Positions 35,741-47,209 are shown, numbered from the stretch's first letter. The stretch is DNA of 64,000 nt from Psettodes erumei (GCA_016785225.1 JAFBJZ010000224.1:577001-641000); one strand, 5' to 3'. Notes: generated from the sequence alone by a model not told the origin. Made by a program: numbers and translations.

Positions 35741-36025
35741 TTTTATTTGGCCAATGGGATTCCTCGTCAGGACCCAAAGGTGCAGGAAGCCACTCACGAG
35801 ATGCCCCGCCAACCTCATAAACACACCTACTGTATTGTAAACGGCGATAGTCATTTACTGACACTGTCTGCTTAGAAGTGGGCGGTGGGAGAGGCAGATC
35901 TCTCCCATTCTCAGCCGACTTTTATTCTGCTGACGCCCGACGCCAGGACACATCTCGGATCTAGGACAACGACCGAGGGAGAGCCGGAAAGAGGGATTGT
36001 TGTCCACACACCTCAACAGGTAGAT
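35741..36025 (+). promoter_or_regulatory. orphan CpG-rich promoter-like block with donor site
   Basis: A CCAAT box (ggccaatggg, 35749-35757) is followed by a GC-box-like tgggcggtggg near 35879-35889. About 100 bp with roughly nine CpGs comes next, then a good splice donor (caacag then gtagat at 36019/36020). Together these look like a promoter and non-coding first exon, perhaps of a lncRNA or an upstream alternative first exon of sepsecs. No conserved protein is encoded. Confidence 0.3.
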
Positions 36026-37289
36026 GCACTGATAAACATATGGGGCAATAGGCAGGCAGTTTACACTCATCTTATCATCCTTCACTGAATTTGCTTGCTT
36101 TCTCTCGGCACTTCTGGGTCTAAGATGGACTTTTTATTGACAAACAAAACTGCAGGATCGATCATCGTGGGTTTGTTTGGCTCTATTTAAAGCACGTTTT
36201 CCCAACATGTCTTGTGTGTAAAGACACCTCTGATGAAGATGGCCTTCCGACTGATTTTTTTATGAGTGGGCTGCGGAAACCCTTCCAAACATTGTCTGAA
36301 CATGGGCCCAGGAAGGAAGGCAAGATGTTGGCATAGCTGTTGAGTTGAATGCCCTGCTATGCCATCAAATTGCCATCTTTCTCTCCCCTTAGCTGCAAAA
36401 CGTACTCCATAGATATAACTAAAATATCCCAGAAAGTTGAATTGTCCTGTGCTGTTTAATGTTTTGGTTTGATTTTTTTGCTGACATAACTTACTTTAAA
36501 ACCTTTTCATGTAGGCCTGTGTTTGTGTTATAGCTGCCAACTTAAAAGAATTGTTAGGTATTTTTGTCGGTAATCTGCCTGTGTATGAGGAAGAACAATG
36601 TAGTTCTGTGTCTTTTGTGATTATCTACAACCTACAGGGTAACAGATAGATGAATTACTGAATTGGTATTTTAAAAAGTCTCAACCCAGCATTTTTGTTT
36701 TTGTTTTGTAGGTGTGTTCCTTTTTAAGGTTTTCTCATAAGTTTTGACAGTATTTCAATTTCATTTTTTCAGTTGAAGTTCAGAGGAATCATAAGAAACA
36801 GTGATATCAAAATGTTAACATGTTATCAAATTACTAATATATAAAATCGAAAACCTCGAGTGAAATTATTTCCAAAAGTTTAAATACTGTCATCAATATG
36901 TATGGGGATTTCTAATTTAATGTCATTGTGTGTATTAACATTGAGATGAATTTATGAAATACATTAAATAAATGTTTTCAAATTATAAGATAATTTATTT
37001 ATAAAATATGTATGATATTTTCAATGTGATATTTATTTATTTATTTATTTATTCATTTATCTCTTCATTCCAATGGCTTTTTAGTGAAATTTTAAAAATA
37101 CTGATGTATCAGCAAACCAATTTTAAATTCAAGTTCAGTCAATTTTTTTTACAGCATCATAATAACCATCAACAATCAATCAAACTTTATTCATAAAAAA
37201 AGCAAAAATTTTCCTTAAAAAAATGTTAACTGAATGCTGAATTTCAAGTTGACGGGCTCACTCTTCTGCCCAACCCGATTAACTTGAAT
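36026..37289. other. intergenic DNA upstream of sepsecs
   Basis: Very AT-rich. It includes an (ATTT)n tract at 37030-37060 and, at about 37166-37196, caatcaatcaaactttatt, a phrase common at the ends of fish retroelements. No gene seen. Confidence 0.6.
37030..37060 (+). repeat. (ATTT)n tract
   Basis: About seven tandem TTTA units ahead of the sepsecs promoter. Confidence 0.85.
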
Positions 37290-37463
37290 ACAACGTCGGT
37301 CACGTGATTCGCGCTCAATGATGACGTTCTGCGTGACGTAGCAGGGTGACTCTCTGCTTCCGCGCCTCCTCCTCCTCCTCACGGAGTGCATGCGCCTCCT
37401 GCTCCCCGATTACACACCTGCGAGCAGTCTGGAGTCTGTTTGAGGAGTCGTAAGTAACGTAAG
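37290..37463 (+). promoter_or_regulatory. sepsecs: sepsecs promoter and non-coding first exon
   Basis: Sharp change to CpG-rich DNA. It contains a palindromic E-box tcacgtga (37300-37307), two CRE half sites TGACGT (37322-37327 and 37334-37339) and a CTCC run. No TATA box is evident, as is usual for housekeeping genes. A non-coding first exon probably ends at aag before gtaaga (donor at 37464), since the coding sequence starts two bases after an acceptor at 37998. If transcription begins above 37390, the exon carries a 17-codon upstream ORF (37390-37443). Confidence 0.6.
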
Positions 37464-37998
37464 GTAAGAACGCGGAGCAACTGTCGTCTGCCAAAGCAGC
37501 CCCGTTAAGACTGCATGCACGTGTTCTTCGCGTTAGCTTAGCAGAGCTGCTAGCAGCCTTGTTCCGACGGTAAACACCAGTGTGTCAAACAGATACCGTG
37601 CTTCCTGTGAGCTTGATTTAACTGTTTAGAAACACCTGTGTGAACGCGATGTTTTCTGCTCCAACCTGCGTCTCTCTGCTGCTCTGCTGCTGGGCAGGTG
37701 ACACAGGAACAGGCAGCGTTATATGTGACGTGTTGTATTTCCACCCCAGCTGCTGTGTTTCCGCAGTGTATGATTATTTTGGTCACTTTCGCAAGACGTT
37801 CACACGTGGTCGTATTTTGGAATTATTTTTCCAAAAGGAATTTGTTAGAATTGTTTTGTGTTGGCCCACTCATTTGTTAAAGTTATATACTTTGCCTCTG
37901 AATATACCTATGCAATGAAGGTAAGTTCTCTTTAAATAAGTGCCAAAAGTATTAGAGAATTGCCAGCTCATGTTAACACGATGATCTGCTTTTCACAG
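37464..37998 (+). other. sepsecs: sepsecs 5' UTR intron (inferred)
   Basis: Lies between the predicted donor at 37464 and the acceptor ttttcacag ending at 37998. No coding sequence seen. Confidence 0.55.
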
Positions 37999-38000
37999 AG

Positions 38001-38114
38001 ATGAACAGTGAAAACTTCACCCTGAGTGAAAAGATTGTGTCGCCCTCCTACATTCGCCAGGGGTGTCAGGCACGCCGCAGCCATGAGCAGCTCATCAGAC
38101 ATTTACTGGAGCAG
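38001..38114 (+). CDS. sepsecs: sepsecs first coding exon
   Basis: ATG two bases after the acceptor. Encodes 38 residues containing SEKIVSPSYIRQGCQARRSH, matching the tRNA-binding N-terminal region. Donor gtgagg. Confidence 0.95.
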
Positions 38115-41100
38115 GTGAGGTCGGCCGCTGACCTCGGGCCTCCTCGAGGTCAGCGCAGACACATGCCACGTTGTTGTGTGTGTGTTGCAGGGAAAGTGTC
38201 CGGAGGAAGGCTGGAGTGAGAGCACAATAGAGCTCTTCCTAAATGAGCTGGCTGTGATGGACAGTAATAACTTCCTTGGCAACTGTGGAGTGGGAGAGAG
38301 GGAAGGCCGGGTGGCGTCCAGCCTTGTGGCAAGACGACATTACAGGTTCATACAAGCTCCTCAAAATCAAAGCTTAGCATTCACAGGATTTGTCAGTGTC
38401 ATGTTGATATATATTTATATTATAAAGAATATCAGCTTTAACTTAAACATTGTTCAGGATCCAGTGGATGTGATCATTAAAGAAATGTTACCAAAATAGG
38501 TATTCAAGGGTGAAATTTTGGTTCTTGTAATTCAAGGTGGGTTATGAGCTTTTTTCAAGGCTTTTAACAGCATCTCACTGTCTCTGTCAATGGACAGGGT
38601 TTTGCTGCTGTCACAGTGATATCTCAGAGGTCCAAATCCTACAAATCTTCACTAATGACCAGTGACTTGTCAGATTCACACACTTAACAAAGTTTAGGAA
38701 GTTGTTTAATGGTTCCTGTTGTGACATTCAGCTGTTTTATGTAGGTTGATCCATGGCATAGGCCGGTCAGGTGACATCGCTGCCATTCAGCCCAAAGCAG
38801 CAGGATCCAGTCTCCTGAACAAGCTGACCAACTCAGTTGTGTTGGACATCTTGAAGCTCGCAGGTGTGTTCAAAGACTGTTAAACTGTTTCTTAATCTGA
38901 ACTGTTAAAGAAAGATGCTCTTTGACAAGCCGAACAAAAAGAAATCAAAGGAAAGGACCATTGCAGCTCTTTAATATAGCACTTTCAGAAAGTCAGAGGA
39001 TTCAAAAGAGACAGAAAAAGTGAGCACCATCATCCTGCCTCCTAAATGCCCAAACCTCAAACCTCACATGACATCATCAGGACACGATCCAGATGTTTTT
39101 AACAGGCTGACTCTTTGATTTGCAGATGTAAATGGAAAAAGTGACGCGTTGTTTCTTCTGGACAACAGGTGTGCGGAGTGTGGCGAGCTGCTTTGTAGTT
39201 CCCATGGCAACGGGAATGAGCTTGACTCTGTGCTTCCTGACCCTTCGTCACCGCAGGCCAAAGGCTCGCTACATCATCTGGCCTCGCATCGACCAGAAGT
39301 CCTGTTTCAAAGCCATGATCACAGCAGGTGATGAAATGATGACTGACGTGTCACCCTGACGTCCTGGTTTCAGACGAGATGAGTGCTTAAAATATGGCAG
39401 CACGTGGAGTTTCATTATTAGGACAATTTAACTCTCAAATCTGTAATGGCGCCATGGAAAATGTCTTTGTATAATAGAATTAATTACATGATGACAAACT
39501 AATTCTCAGGCTTTGAACCGGTGGTGGTGGAGAATGTTCTTGAAGGAGATGAGTTGCGGACGGACTTGGAAGCCGTGGAGCGCAAGATCGAGGAGCTTGG
39601 AGCCGATAACGTCCTGTGTGTTCATTCGACGTCGTCCTGCTTTGCCCCGCGAGTCCCTGACAGGTAATTCAAGCTGCCATTCACACTCTAAAGGATTTAT
39701 CGACATGCCGCACTCAAATTACACCATATGATTATTCAAAGACGGTGACTTCAGGTGCTGCCTTGTCTTGCAGGCTTGAGGAGCTGGCGAGTCTGTGCGC
39801 CAAGTATAATATTCCCCACATAGTTAACAATGCATATGGCATCCAGTCGTCCAAATGCATGCACCTGATACAGCAGGTAGGTACCGCTCACCTGCAATCC
39901 ATCTTTCATTTGTGTTTGTTGAAGCAGTAGCAGCATCACCATATATCCTCCTGAGTGTTTTCTCTGTCATCATATGTACTCTGTTCACTGGACACTGACA
40001 CGACATTGAGTGAAATTGTTTTTTTTTGTCTTGTTCAGGGCGCTCGTGTTGGAAGAATCGATGCCTTTGTGCAGAGCTTGGACAAGAACTTTATGGTTCC
40101 AGTAGGTGGCGCCATAATCGCAGGTTTTGATGAGTCCTTTATACAGGAGATAAGCCAGATGTACCCAGGTGAGTGGGTGTGTATTTATGAGCATACATTT
40201 TTGCATATGAATATTCATACATCTTTGTTTGTTGTTTTTTTTCAAATGCAGATCTCTCCTGTCTGTCCTGATGTGTCACTTTGCTTTTTTTCAACATTTT
40301 CTGATGCACTGCAACAAACACATTTGTATTGGTACAGCACTGTCGAGTTTGTGTGACTGAGTAGTCTCCTCTTGGCTGTCTGTCCAGGTCGAGCATCCGC
40401 CTCACCCTCCCTTGACGTCCTCATCACCCTCCTCACTTTGGGAGCCAGTGGCTACAAGAAACTCCTGTCAGAGAGAAAGGTGAGGTCGTGCACACGTCGC
40501 TTTATGAGGATAAATAGAGTTGAATGCATACTTGAGATAGGGTGTGATGCTCTCAGGTGAGCTGATTGGAACCATGTACATTGACCTATAAACACTGCAG
40601 CGATGTCGGTCATGCATTAGAGCCATTCTGAATATCTTTGTGTGTGCGCCCTGTCAACATCTTCCCTGTGAGGAGGAGCTTACATAAGTTGTATTGAACT
40701 GCAGTACGTGCTATGACAGTTTTGCTTTACCTGCAGTCAGACTGAGGAGTGAGACTCTCAGCCTGAACAAGCAGTGAGCTTTACAGAGGAGGGGGGGTTC
40801 GCCATAGCAAGATAGAATTGATCCAGAAGTTTCAGAACACATCCCCTGGTGGCACCCTGCTTTAAAGCAGAGTTGCTCACAATGCAGCATCCCCCTCTTT
40901 TAAAGGGGAGGCACTGCAGCATTCTCTCACCTCCGTACTGCTGTACCAAATCTGTTGAAAATCTGTTTCTCTTAATGCTCAGACCTCGGGAAGATTCAGA
41001 AATAAGTATTTCTTGATTAAGAAGCTGGAGAAGGGACTTTTTTTCTGCAAATGACCTCAACTGGAAATGTATAGTAATCACAAAATAGCCTGTTCCTGAA

Positions 41101-44092
41101 GTGGTCATATCTGAAAAATGACACTCCTCAGGGCTGCCATACAATACCCAAAATGCCATCAGCTTGGAATTGACTTTGTAGCAGAATTATACAGCGAGGA
41201 AACTCCCCTGGCCTCTCACATGACCCAACGCCATCAAGGCTTATTGATTTCTCTTGGTCCACATTATGTATTTTTAATGCACAGGACCCGTTTTCCATAG
41301 TGTGCAAAGAACTCAGGGATTTTCTCGCATCCCTTGTGGGGTCAAAAGGTTTAAATAATTCAAATCTATCAACGTTCCACATGTTCCCGTTTTAGGCAAT
41401 GTCTCGATGTTGAATAGAGCCAGCAGATGATGCGTGTGTTTTTGGTAAGCATAGGGTTTAGTCATCACACACACACATACACTTATTGTCTCTGCAACAG
41501 CACACTCTCCGCCACTAGCACCCCTCCTCTTGGGATAATAAAGTCTTCCATTGTTATTAGAGAACAAGCAACACTTGGAAACACTTGACATCATTGAAAG
41601 GCTGTTTGTGTTTGACACAAATGATGACAGAGAAAATATTTTCCTTCTTGATGCTTTTCAAATTAGGAACGTATGAGTCAGCAGAGTACGCTGACACACA
41701 CACACACACACGCAGTGCAGAGAGCACATCCTTTTAATGTGCGACGCTTCACTGGGGAGTCTGGCGCCAGTAGCCAGCAACAAAAACACTGCGATTTTTG
41801 TTGTTGTGCAGCTTCCCGTCCTGGCCTGTTCACAAAGCATCCGTGTTCAAAACTGCCATCGTCCTTGTTCGTCCCTTCTCACACACACACACACCTCTTT
41901 GATACTCTGAACTGAAATGCACTTCGTCAGCACAGTGATGCTAAAATCTTCGAATCTTAAAAGCGTGTCTTCATCCTCTCCTGCATCTCTAATTGATCCC
42001 GGAGGTGGATGTATGATGTGAGCAAAAATCCTGGCAAAGGATAGAGGGGAAGTTGACAAACTGCTTGTGCTTACGCTTTTGGGTGTGGGGTAACGTGCGC
42101 GCACACACACACACAGGGAGACAGGGGGAAGGGAGGGGTTCAGATGTGGACAGGCCCGCTTGCACGTAGATTTGCTTGATTAGCAAAAACTGACTGCTGC
42201 TGCTAAAATAAGGCAGGGGCAGCTTGTGAAGGGAGCATTGTGCTATTTATAGATCTTTTGTTTGGACCTTGCTCCCTCTTGTTCTGTCTCCATATGTTTT
42301 TTTTCCTGTGTCTGCATGGCCTGCAGGAGATTTATCAGTTCCTGGCTCAGGAGTTGAAGAGTTTAGCCTCTGCACATGGGGAGAGATTGCTACACACCCC
42401 ACATAATCCCATTTCACTGGGTAAGCTCAATGTCCTGGCTGCAGGCCCCACACTGTTTATATAGTTTATCCATATATTTTGGTTTACTTTTTGTTATTTC
42501 TGCCCCTGAGTTTCTTTAATCTTCGATATTTAGTTGAATAATTCTGTATATGTATGTTGGTTATGGCATCTGTCTCTTCCAGCTATGTCTCTGGATGGTC
42601 TCCAGGCTGAGAGCGACAGGGCAGTGACCCAGCTGGGCTCCATGTTGTTCACCCGGCAAGTGTCGGGAGCCAGGTATGAAAACTTGCAGAGACGTGGAGA
42701 GAGAAGGGAAAACAAGGATGTGGGGATGGGGGCAAAGCAGGGAAAGAGACAGTCTTGTGTCCTCAAAAACAAGGGGACGAGCCATGTGTTGGCCAACAAA
42801 GGGGCAATCAGGCAGATACATCTGCTGAATACGGTGAAGCGGAAACTACTTTAGATGATTAAACCGCCAGTCCTGTCAGGGCTGCTCCTTAATTTTATAG
42901 GATGTTTCCATTACCATTCACAGAAGGATGTCGTCTCCACAGACAGACACAAACTCAAAATAATAGTAGTAGTTTATGAGCAAAAACGAGAACCAATATA
43001 AATATTTTAAATATCCAGAATTAATGATTTCTTTGGGTCAGTCTCTTTATGATTGTTTTGTGTTGTTTGGATTTAAATGCACTCGTGGCTCATCGTCACA
43101 GTGAAAGCATCAAAGAAACAGCCTCCACATCTTCCACCTTCCTCTCTTGCTTTCTTCCAAATGAGCTTTATCCAAGGTCAGAGCGCAGCGCCTCCTCGAG
43201 TCTTTTATCCTTGTATCCCAGCAGCATACTAAATGGGGAAACTGACATCTGAAGGTTTTGCTTCAGTGACACACATGAATCTTTATATTTAATTTACTCT
43301 CATTACATGAAGTATTGTTAGTGCTGACCATGGATACTGTGAGAGGGAGCTGGCTTTTAGATAATTTAAAATTTCTTTTCTGAGTTGCAGTATGGTGATA
43401 ATGTGGCAGTGCTTTCTAAAAACAAGACAAGTTTGGGAATAAATTTACTTTGCTGAATGAAGCCTTCCCTCCTTTCCTTCATTCCTTTTTCTGAGGCTCT
43501 TTGAAACTAATTTTTTGTCTCTTTAAAGCTACGATAATCAACATTTGATATTAACAATGGATCCCTTCACTATTTGTATGTGAAAGATGTTGTTTTGAAG
43601 TGTTCTGTTAATTGTTGCTAGTGGTTAGTTTTTGATTGCTGTACTGAGTAAATAACAAATATGAAGGTTATTTGACTTCCCCTATTCCTATAACTTTTAA
43701 TTGAACAAGTAGGGCACAGCCTTCAGTACAAATTATCTCTCCACTCTGAATGTAAAATTAAAACTAATAATTTGTCGTTGTTACCCGTTATGTAAAACAA
43801 TCATTACTGTACTACATCCTCCTTGTTTTTCATCAATGTCTGTAGGGTAGTACCACTGGGCAAGGAGCAGACCATTAGCGGGCACGTGTTCCGTGGCTTT
43901 ATGTCACACTCGGAGGCATACCCCTGCCCCTACCTCAATGCTGCCTCAGCTGTGGGCATCACTCGAGGAGACGTCACCCTGTGCATCAAACGGCTCGACA
44001 AGTGCCTGAAGGCTCTGAAGAAAGAGTTAAATGTGGTTAAAGGTAGTCCCGCAGTACCTCCATCGAGCCAGGAGGACACTACAGGAGAATGA
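38001..44092 (+). CDS. sepsecs: O-phosphoseryl-tRNA(Sec) selenium transferase (SepSecS)
   Basis: PLP enzyme that converts O-phosphoseryl-tRNA(Sec) to selenocysteinyl-tRNA(Sec) using selenophosphate, the last step of selenocysteine synthesis in eukaryotes; it works as a cytosolic tetramer. Coding exons: 38001-38114, 38191-38345, 38745-38863, 39169-39327, 39510-39663, 39774-39876, 40039-40168, 40388-40479, 42327-42420, 42583-42673 and 43846-44092. These sum to 1458 nt, 485 aa, with consistent phases. Landmarks: GVGEREGR (71-78); GIGRSGD (94-100) with the phosphate-binding Arg97-Ser98; VQSLDKN with the PLP lysine at residue 284, the same number as in human; and RASASPSLDVLITLL. The human enzyme is 501 aa, and the fish C-terminal tail is shorter. 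Downstream neighbours lgi2 and ccdc149 match human synteny. Confidence 0.97.
38191..38345 (+). CDS. sepsecs: sepsecs exon 2 (coding)
   Basis: Only 76 nt of intron precede it. Encodes GKCPEEGWSE, then AVMDSNNFLGNCGVGEREGR and VASSLVARRHY, the highly conserved phosphoseryl-binding neighbourhood. Ends within an Arg codon. Confidence 0.96.
38745..38863 (+). CDS. sepsecs: sepsecs exon 3 (coding)
   Basis: Encodes LIHGIGRSGDIAAIQPKAAG, then SSLLNKLTNSVVLDILKLAG; carries the P-loop Arg-Ser pair. Confidence 0.96.
39169..39327 (+). CDS. sepsecs: sepsecs exon 4 (coding)
   Basis: Encodes SCFVVPMATGMSLTLCFLTL, then RHRRPKARYIIWPRIDQKSC and FKAMITA; acceptor caacag. Confidence 0.96.
39510..39663 (+). CDS. 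sepsecs: sepsecs exon 5 (coding)
   Basis: Encodes FEPVVVENVLEGDELRTDL, then a stretch ending STSSCFAPRVPD; human has STTSCFAPRVPD. Confidence 0.96.
39774..39876 (+). CDS. sepsecs: sepsecs exon 6 (coding)
   Basis: Encodes RLEELASLCAKYNIPHIVNN, then AYGIQSSKCMHLIQQ, part of the PLP fold. Confidence 0.96.
40039..40168 (+). CDS. sepsecs: sepsecs exon 7 with the PLP lysine
   Basis: Encodes GARVGRIDAFVQSLDKNFMV, then PVGGAIIAGFDESFIQEIS and QMYP. Lys284 in LDKN forms the Schiff base with PLP and is present. Confidence 0.97.
40388..40479 (+). CDS. sepsecs: sepsecs exon 8 (coding)
   Basis: Encodes GRASASPSLDVLITLLTLGA, then SGYKKLLSERK; acceptor ctgtccag and donor gtgagg. Confidence 0.96.
40480..42326 (+). 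other. sepsecs: sepsecs intron
   Basis: Holds a (CA)n tract at 41693-41712 and shorter CA runs near 41881 and 42101. The 133-codon minus-strand frame at 40758-41159 resembles no protein family. Confidence 0.75.
41693..41712 (+). repeat. (CA)n microsatellite
   Basis: CA run of about nine units in a sepsecs intron. Confidence 0.85.
42327..42420 (+). CDS. sepsecs: sepsecs exon 9 (coding)
   Basis: Encodes EIYQFLAQELKSLASAHGER, then LLHTPHNPISL; acceptor ggcctgcag and donor gtaagc. Confidence 0.96.
42583..42673 (+). CDS. sepsecs: sepsecs exon 10 (coding)
   Basis: Encodes AMSLDGLQAESDRAVTQLGS, then MLFTRQVSGA; donor gtatga. The open frame that continues past the donor is intron. Confidence 0.95.
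42674..43845 (+). other. sepsecs: sepsecs last intron
   Basis: No exon or repeat recognised. Confidence 0.75.
43846..44092 (+). CDS. sepsecs: sepsecs last coding exon
   Basis: Starts after tgtctgtag. Encodes VVPLGKEQTISGHVFRGFMS, then HSEAYPCPYLNAASAVGITR, and a divergent tail ending SSQEDTTGE with TGA at 44090-44092. The tail is about 16 residues shorter than in human and lacks the human ending. Confidence 0.95.
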
Positions 44093-46767
44093 CCAAACGA
44101 AATTCAACAGCTAACAAAGTGACTTCTGCTGAGTTTTAGCCCTCTGTCGCCTGCGCTTACTTCATACCTGATTTTAACTGGCTGTGTGAGCTCTGAATGG
44201 CACTTGCTGATGGATTATCAGTCCAGACACTGTAGTACGGTCAAAGGCACGAGCTCGGCACTGACAGCTGGCGGTGAAAGTCTTTGCAGGTGTTCATTGC
44301 AAACAAAGATGACACAAGCTGATGTCTGATTAATTCCCTCCTCCGTGACCATGTGCTAATCAGCAGATATTGTAAGCTGATGATTTGCATACAAATGCAT
44401 CTCTCAGGAGAATATGATTAGATGCACCTGATCTAAAGTTAGACCAAACTTTCTGTAAAGATGTCAAGCATGCTTTAATTTATTATGGATTTTGGAATCA
44501 AAATAGATGGGTCTGTCATTTACAACAATCTTTATTTATTGTGTCATTTCTTTTTAATTAAAGGGGTCGGAAGCCTCCACAGTGCAGTTATTGGATGAAA
44601 TATTCGAGACATAAGCCAGTCTTTTGAGATCAAAATCAACTGTGATTCCTCTCTCTCTTTTTTTCTTTGCTAATGACCCACAGTCTGTTTGGGGACTGCA
44701 TTATGCTTCTCCCCACCTTGATATATAAAACGATACAGCTTTAAACTGTAGTATGATGTGCTATGTTTTCAGCTGTGTATTGTAATGTGATATGAGTGCT
44801 GTACAGCCATCTACTTCATCTGTGCCCGGATTAGCTCATTTTATTTTCAGGCTTGGGTAATGGATAGCGTGTAACAGACAATCAATGAAGTACACCAACA
44901 TAGATCTCTCCTTTTATTCAGTGAAGGAAATATTCACCATTAGCTGTTAGGTGTTGTATAACGTTAGATGAATTTGGATTTCAGCCAGAACTTCACCAGG
45001 GGAATTGATCTTTAATCGCAAGCCTCCTCCAAAGGTTTTTTTATGTGTCTTTTTAAATCTCATCCCTGCTGTTCTGCAGTCTCAGTCATCAGTAAGCAGG
45101 GCCAGTCGTTTCCTAAGGCACGAAAATAGACTCCTACTAAAGCCTCTCTGACTGATGACTAATCTATATTTCGATACTGTGTGGTCCAAATTCTTCCTGT
45201 GCCCTCCCCCTTTATCTGCTGCAGATTATCAAGGTTGATTGCTCTTTGAAATGCTTGGGGCCTGGGGTGACGACGACACTGTTTTGGATTTGAAAGTGGA
45301 AGCGCAGACTGTCATAGCTACTGCATCTGTGCTTGGCCCAGGTGTGCCTGTGTATAGCAATATAAACAGTCAGCAAATGGGGTTTTTTTTCCAAATGCAA
45401 TTAGTAATGCTTGTGTAATAGCAACAGCACAACCAACCTGCCCAGCAGCCTCTTAAAAGTGGGCTGGAGTCAGATAGACAAAGGAGTGCTGTATCAGCAA
45501 ACTTTCACTGTTCCCAAGCTGTACTGAACCATTAACACAATATAGTGGAAAAACACTATGCACTGTGACAGAGCTGGTACAGTGCAGCACTCTGGAAAGC
45601 AGAAATGGCTTTCGCAATTGCTGGTCTCCTATGAGGAGACCTCATTGGCTTCAGTCAGAATGAAGAACTAATCAGCTGTATGTGGAACAGTACCTTTGGT
45701 TTACAGGAACAAATATGACTCTTTTAATGTGCAGGTGTTTTTTCCTGCCTATTTTCCCCTTTTCTCTCTGTTCCCTGTCACCCGTTTGTTATGTTTCCTC
45801 ATCTTTTGCTGATGTTGCAGAGATGCTGCTAGGATAGAGAGTCAAGGCTCACTTTTTATCTGCTGGCCAGTTTTAAAGGACCCCTCGCTATTGATCAAGT
45901 CTACTGCAGTGTGTAAATAAGAATGTGGCTACCACTGAGGAATGTGGACAGGGCATTACATTGTGTTTTTTATGCTGTCTCAATCAGTTTGATCTTGAGT
46001 GTTCTCTCAGTGTTAAAATGACAAAATATTCTTGGTTGACTTAAGTGATTGTTTGCCTTTATCCCTCCTCACTGAAATAGGTTGTGTGTGTTTTGTTTTT
46101 GTTTTTTAAACACCTGAATCTGCACTCCGCACACTTAATCATGAGTCTTAAGAACCCGAGGGATGTTGCCGCATGACAAATGGCTCTTCACTCCTGGCTC
46201 TAAATCGCTGCCAGGTAATGTTCAGTGGTGATGGAGAGTCAGAGTGGCACAAATGGGGCCACAGCTGAGCAGCCTGGTACCGTTAGGACCGCCGTTTACT
46301 AAACTACCATCAAGGTCATAGATTACAAGACTGGCACCAGAAGGGACCTAGCCAAGCTCTAAATATTATTTTTCCAATTTTGTAGTAAAAATGCTTTCAG
46401 TGAATGACTCCTATTTTACAGTGAAGTGTAATAATAATATTGAAACAGAGCAGACTGTATGTTAAGAGTAGCAATAGCATCTGAGACAAGCCTCTGTCTT
46501 TAAAGGCATTTCTTTATTTTTAAAATGTATTTAGATTTGGATGAAATTATTAAACATCTTTCAGCGCTTCAGATAATATGAATAACATTACAGCTAGGTT
46601 TAGGTTGTGTCTTATAGCTCTGTTTTTAAATGTTGTCCTCCGCCTTAATGCTGGTGTCTCTGTACTGTATGCATAATGTATATTATATAGACTACATTCA
46701 GGACGCAGCCTCTGTGTTTGGTGAGAAAAGCTCTGTAGCAGCTGAGCTGTGCGTGGATCGCCACAGA
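44093..46767 (+). other. sepsecs 3' UTR and intergenic DNA
   Basis: The sepsecs 3' UTR starts here, but no clear AATAAA was found close by; an ATTAAA lies near 44557. The rest is AT-rich without genes. Confidence 0.5.
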
Positions 46768-46788
46768 GGCGCTGTCCATGGTGCTGCA
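46768..46788 (-). promoter_or_regulatory. RE1/NRSE (REST-binding) element upstream of lgi2
   Basis: The minus strand reads tgcagcaccatgg followed by acagcgcc, joined without a gap. Against the canonical RE1 (ttcagcaccacgg, then acagcgcc) both half sites and the 2-nt spacing are kept, with a mismatch at position 2 and another in the spacer. REST silences neuronal genes outside neurons, and the element lies about 0.6 kb before the lgi2 start codon. Binding is inference. Confidence 0.7.
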
Positions 46789-47209
46789 TTTCTGCGCCTG
46801 TCGGAGCCTCTGTACGCAGAACTGGTATCTTACTGTATGGGACAATATGTCAGCTTTCAGTTTGGCTCGAGTCCAGTGACTTCTGAGTGATGTGGTTAAT
46901 TAGAAATCGTTTGAACAAACCCATATTGTAAAGCTGGAAAATGTGCCTCCAATTATGACAAAAAATAGCAACAAAATTATAGATTCATTTATGGAATTTA
47001 TTTTGAAATCCAGAACTTCACTACCGGATATGAGTCTGTCTAATAATATAATGAAACTACGTTTGGATCAACGCCACCTGTTAAAAAATAGTCACGTTTG
47101 CATGAACTGTACATGAGAGGTGACCTTTTCATGGGTCAGCCACAAGTAGCATAATTATTATTTTTCACGTATGGCCCATGGTTGTTTAACCAACAGTTCC
47201 CCGACTGGA
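46789..47209 (+). other. lgi2 upstream DNA
   Basis: Non-coding, AT-rich; no motif of note between the RE1-like site and the GC-rich lgi2 leader. Confidence 0.5.

Noticed and set aside
40845..40862. Possible CTCF motif in a sepsecs intron
   Set aside because: The first half matches, but the essential GGC part of the core is broken.
40758..41159. 133-codon minus-strand frame in a sepsecs intron
   Set aside because: No similarity to a transposase or known protein; no gene signals.
46630..46890. 86-codon frame upstream of lgi2
   Set aside because: Overlaps the RE1-like site; no protein similarity. The conserved look comes from the regulatory motif.
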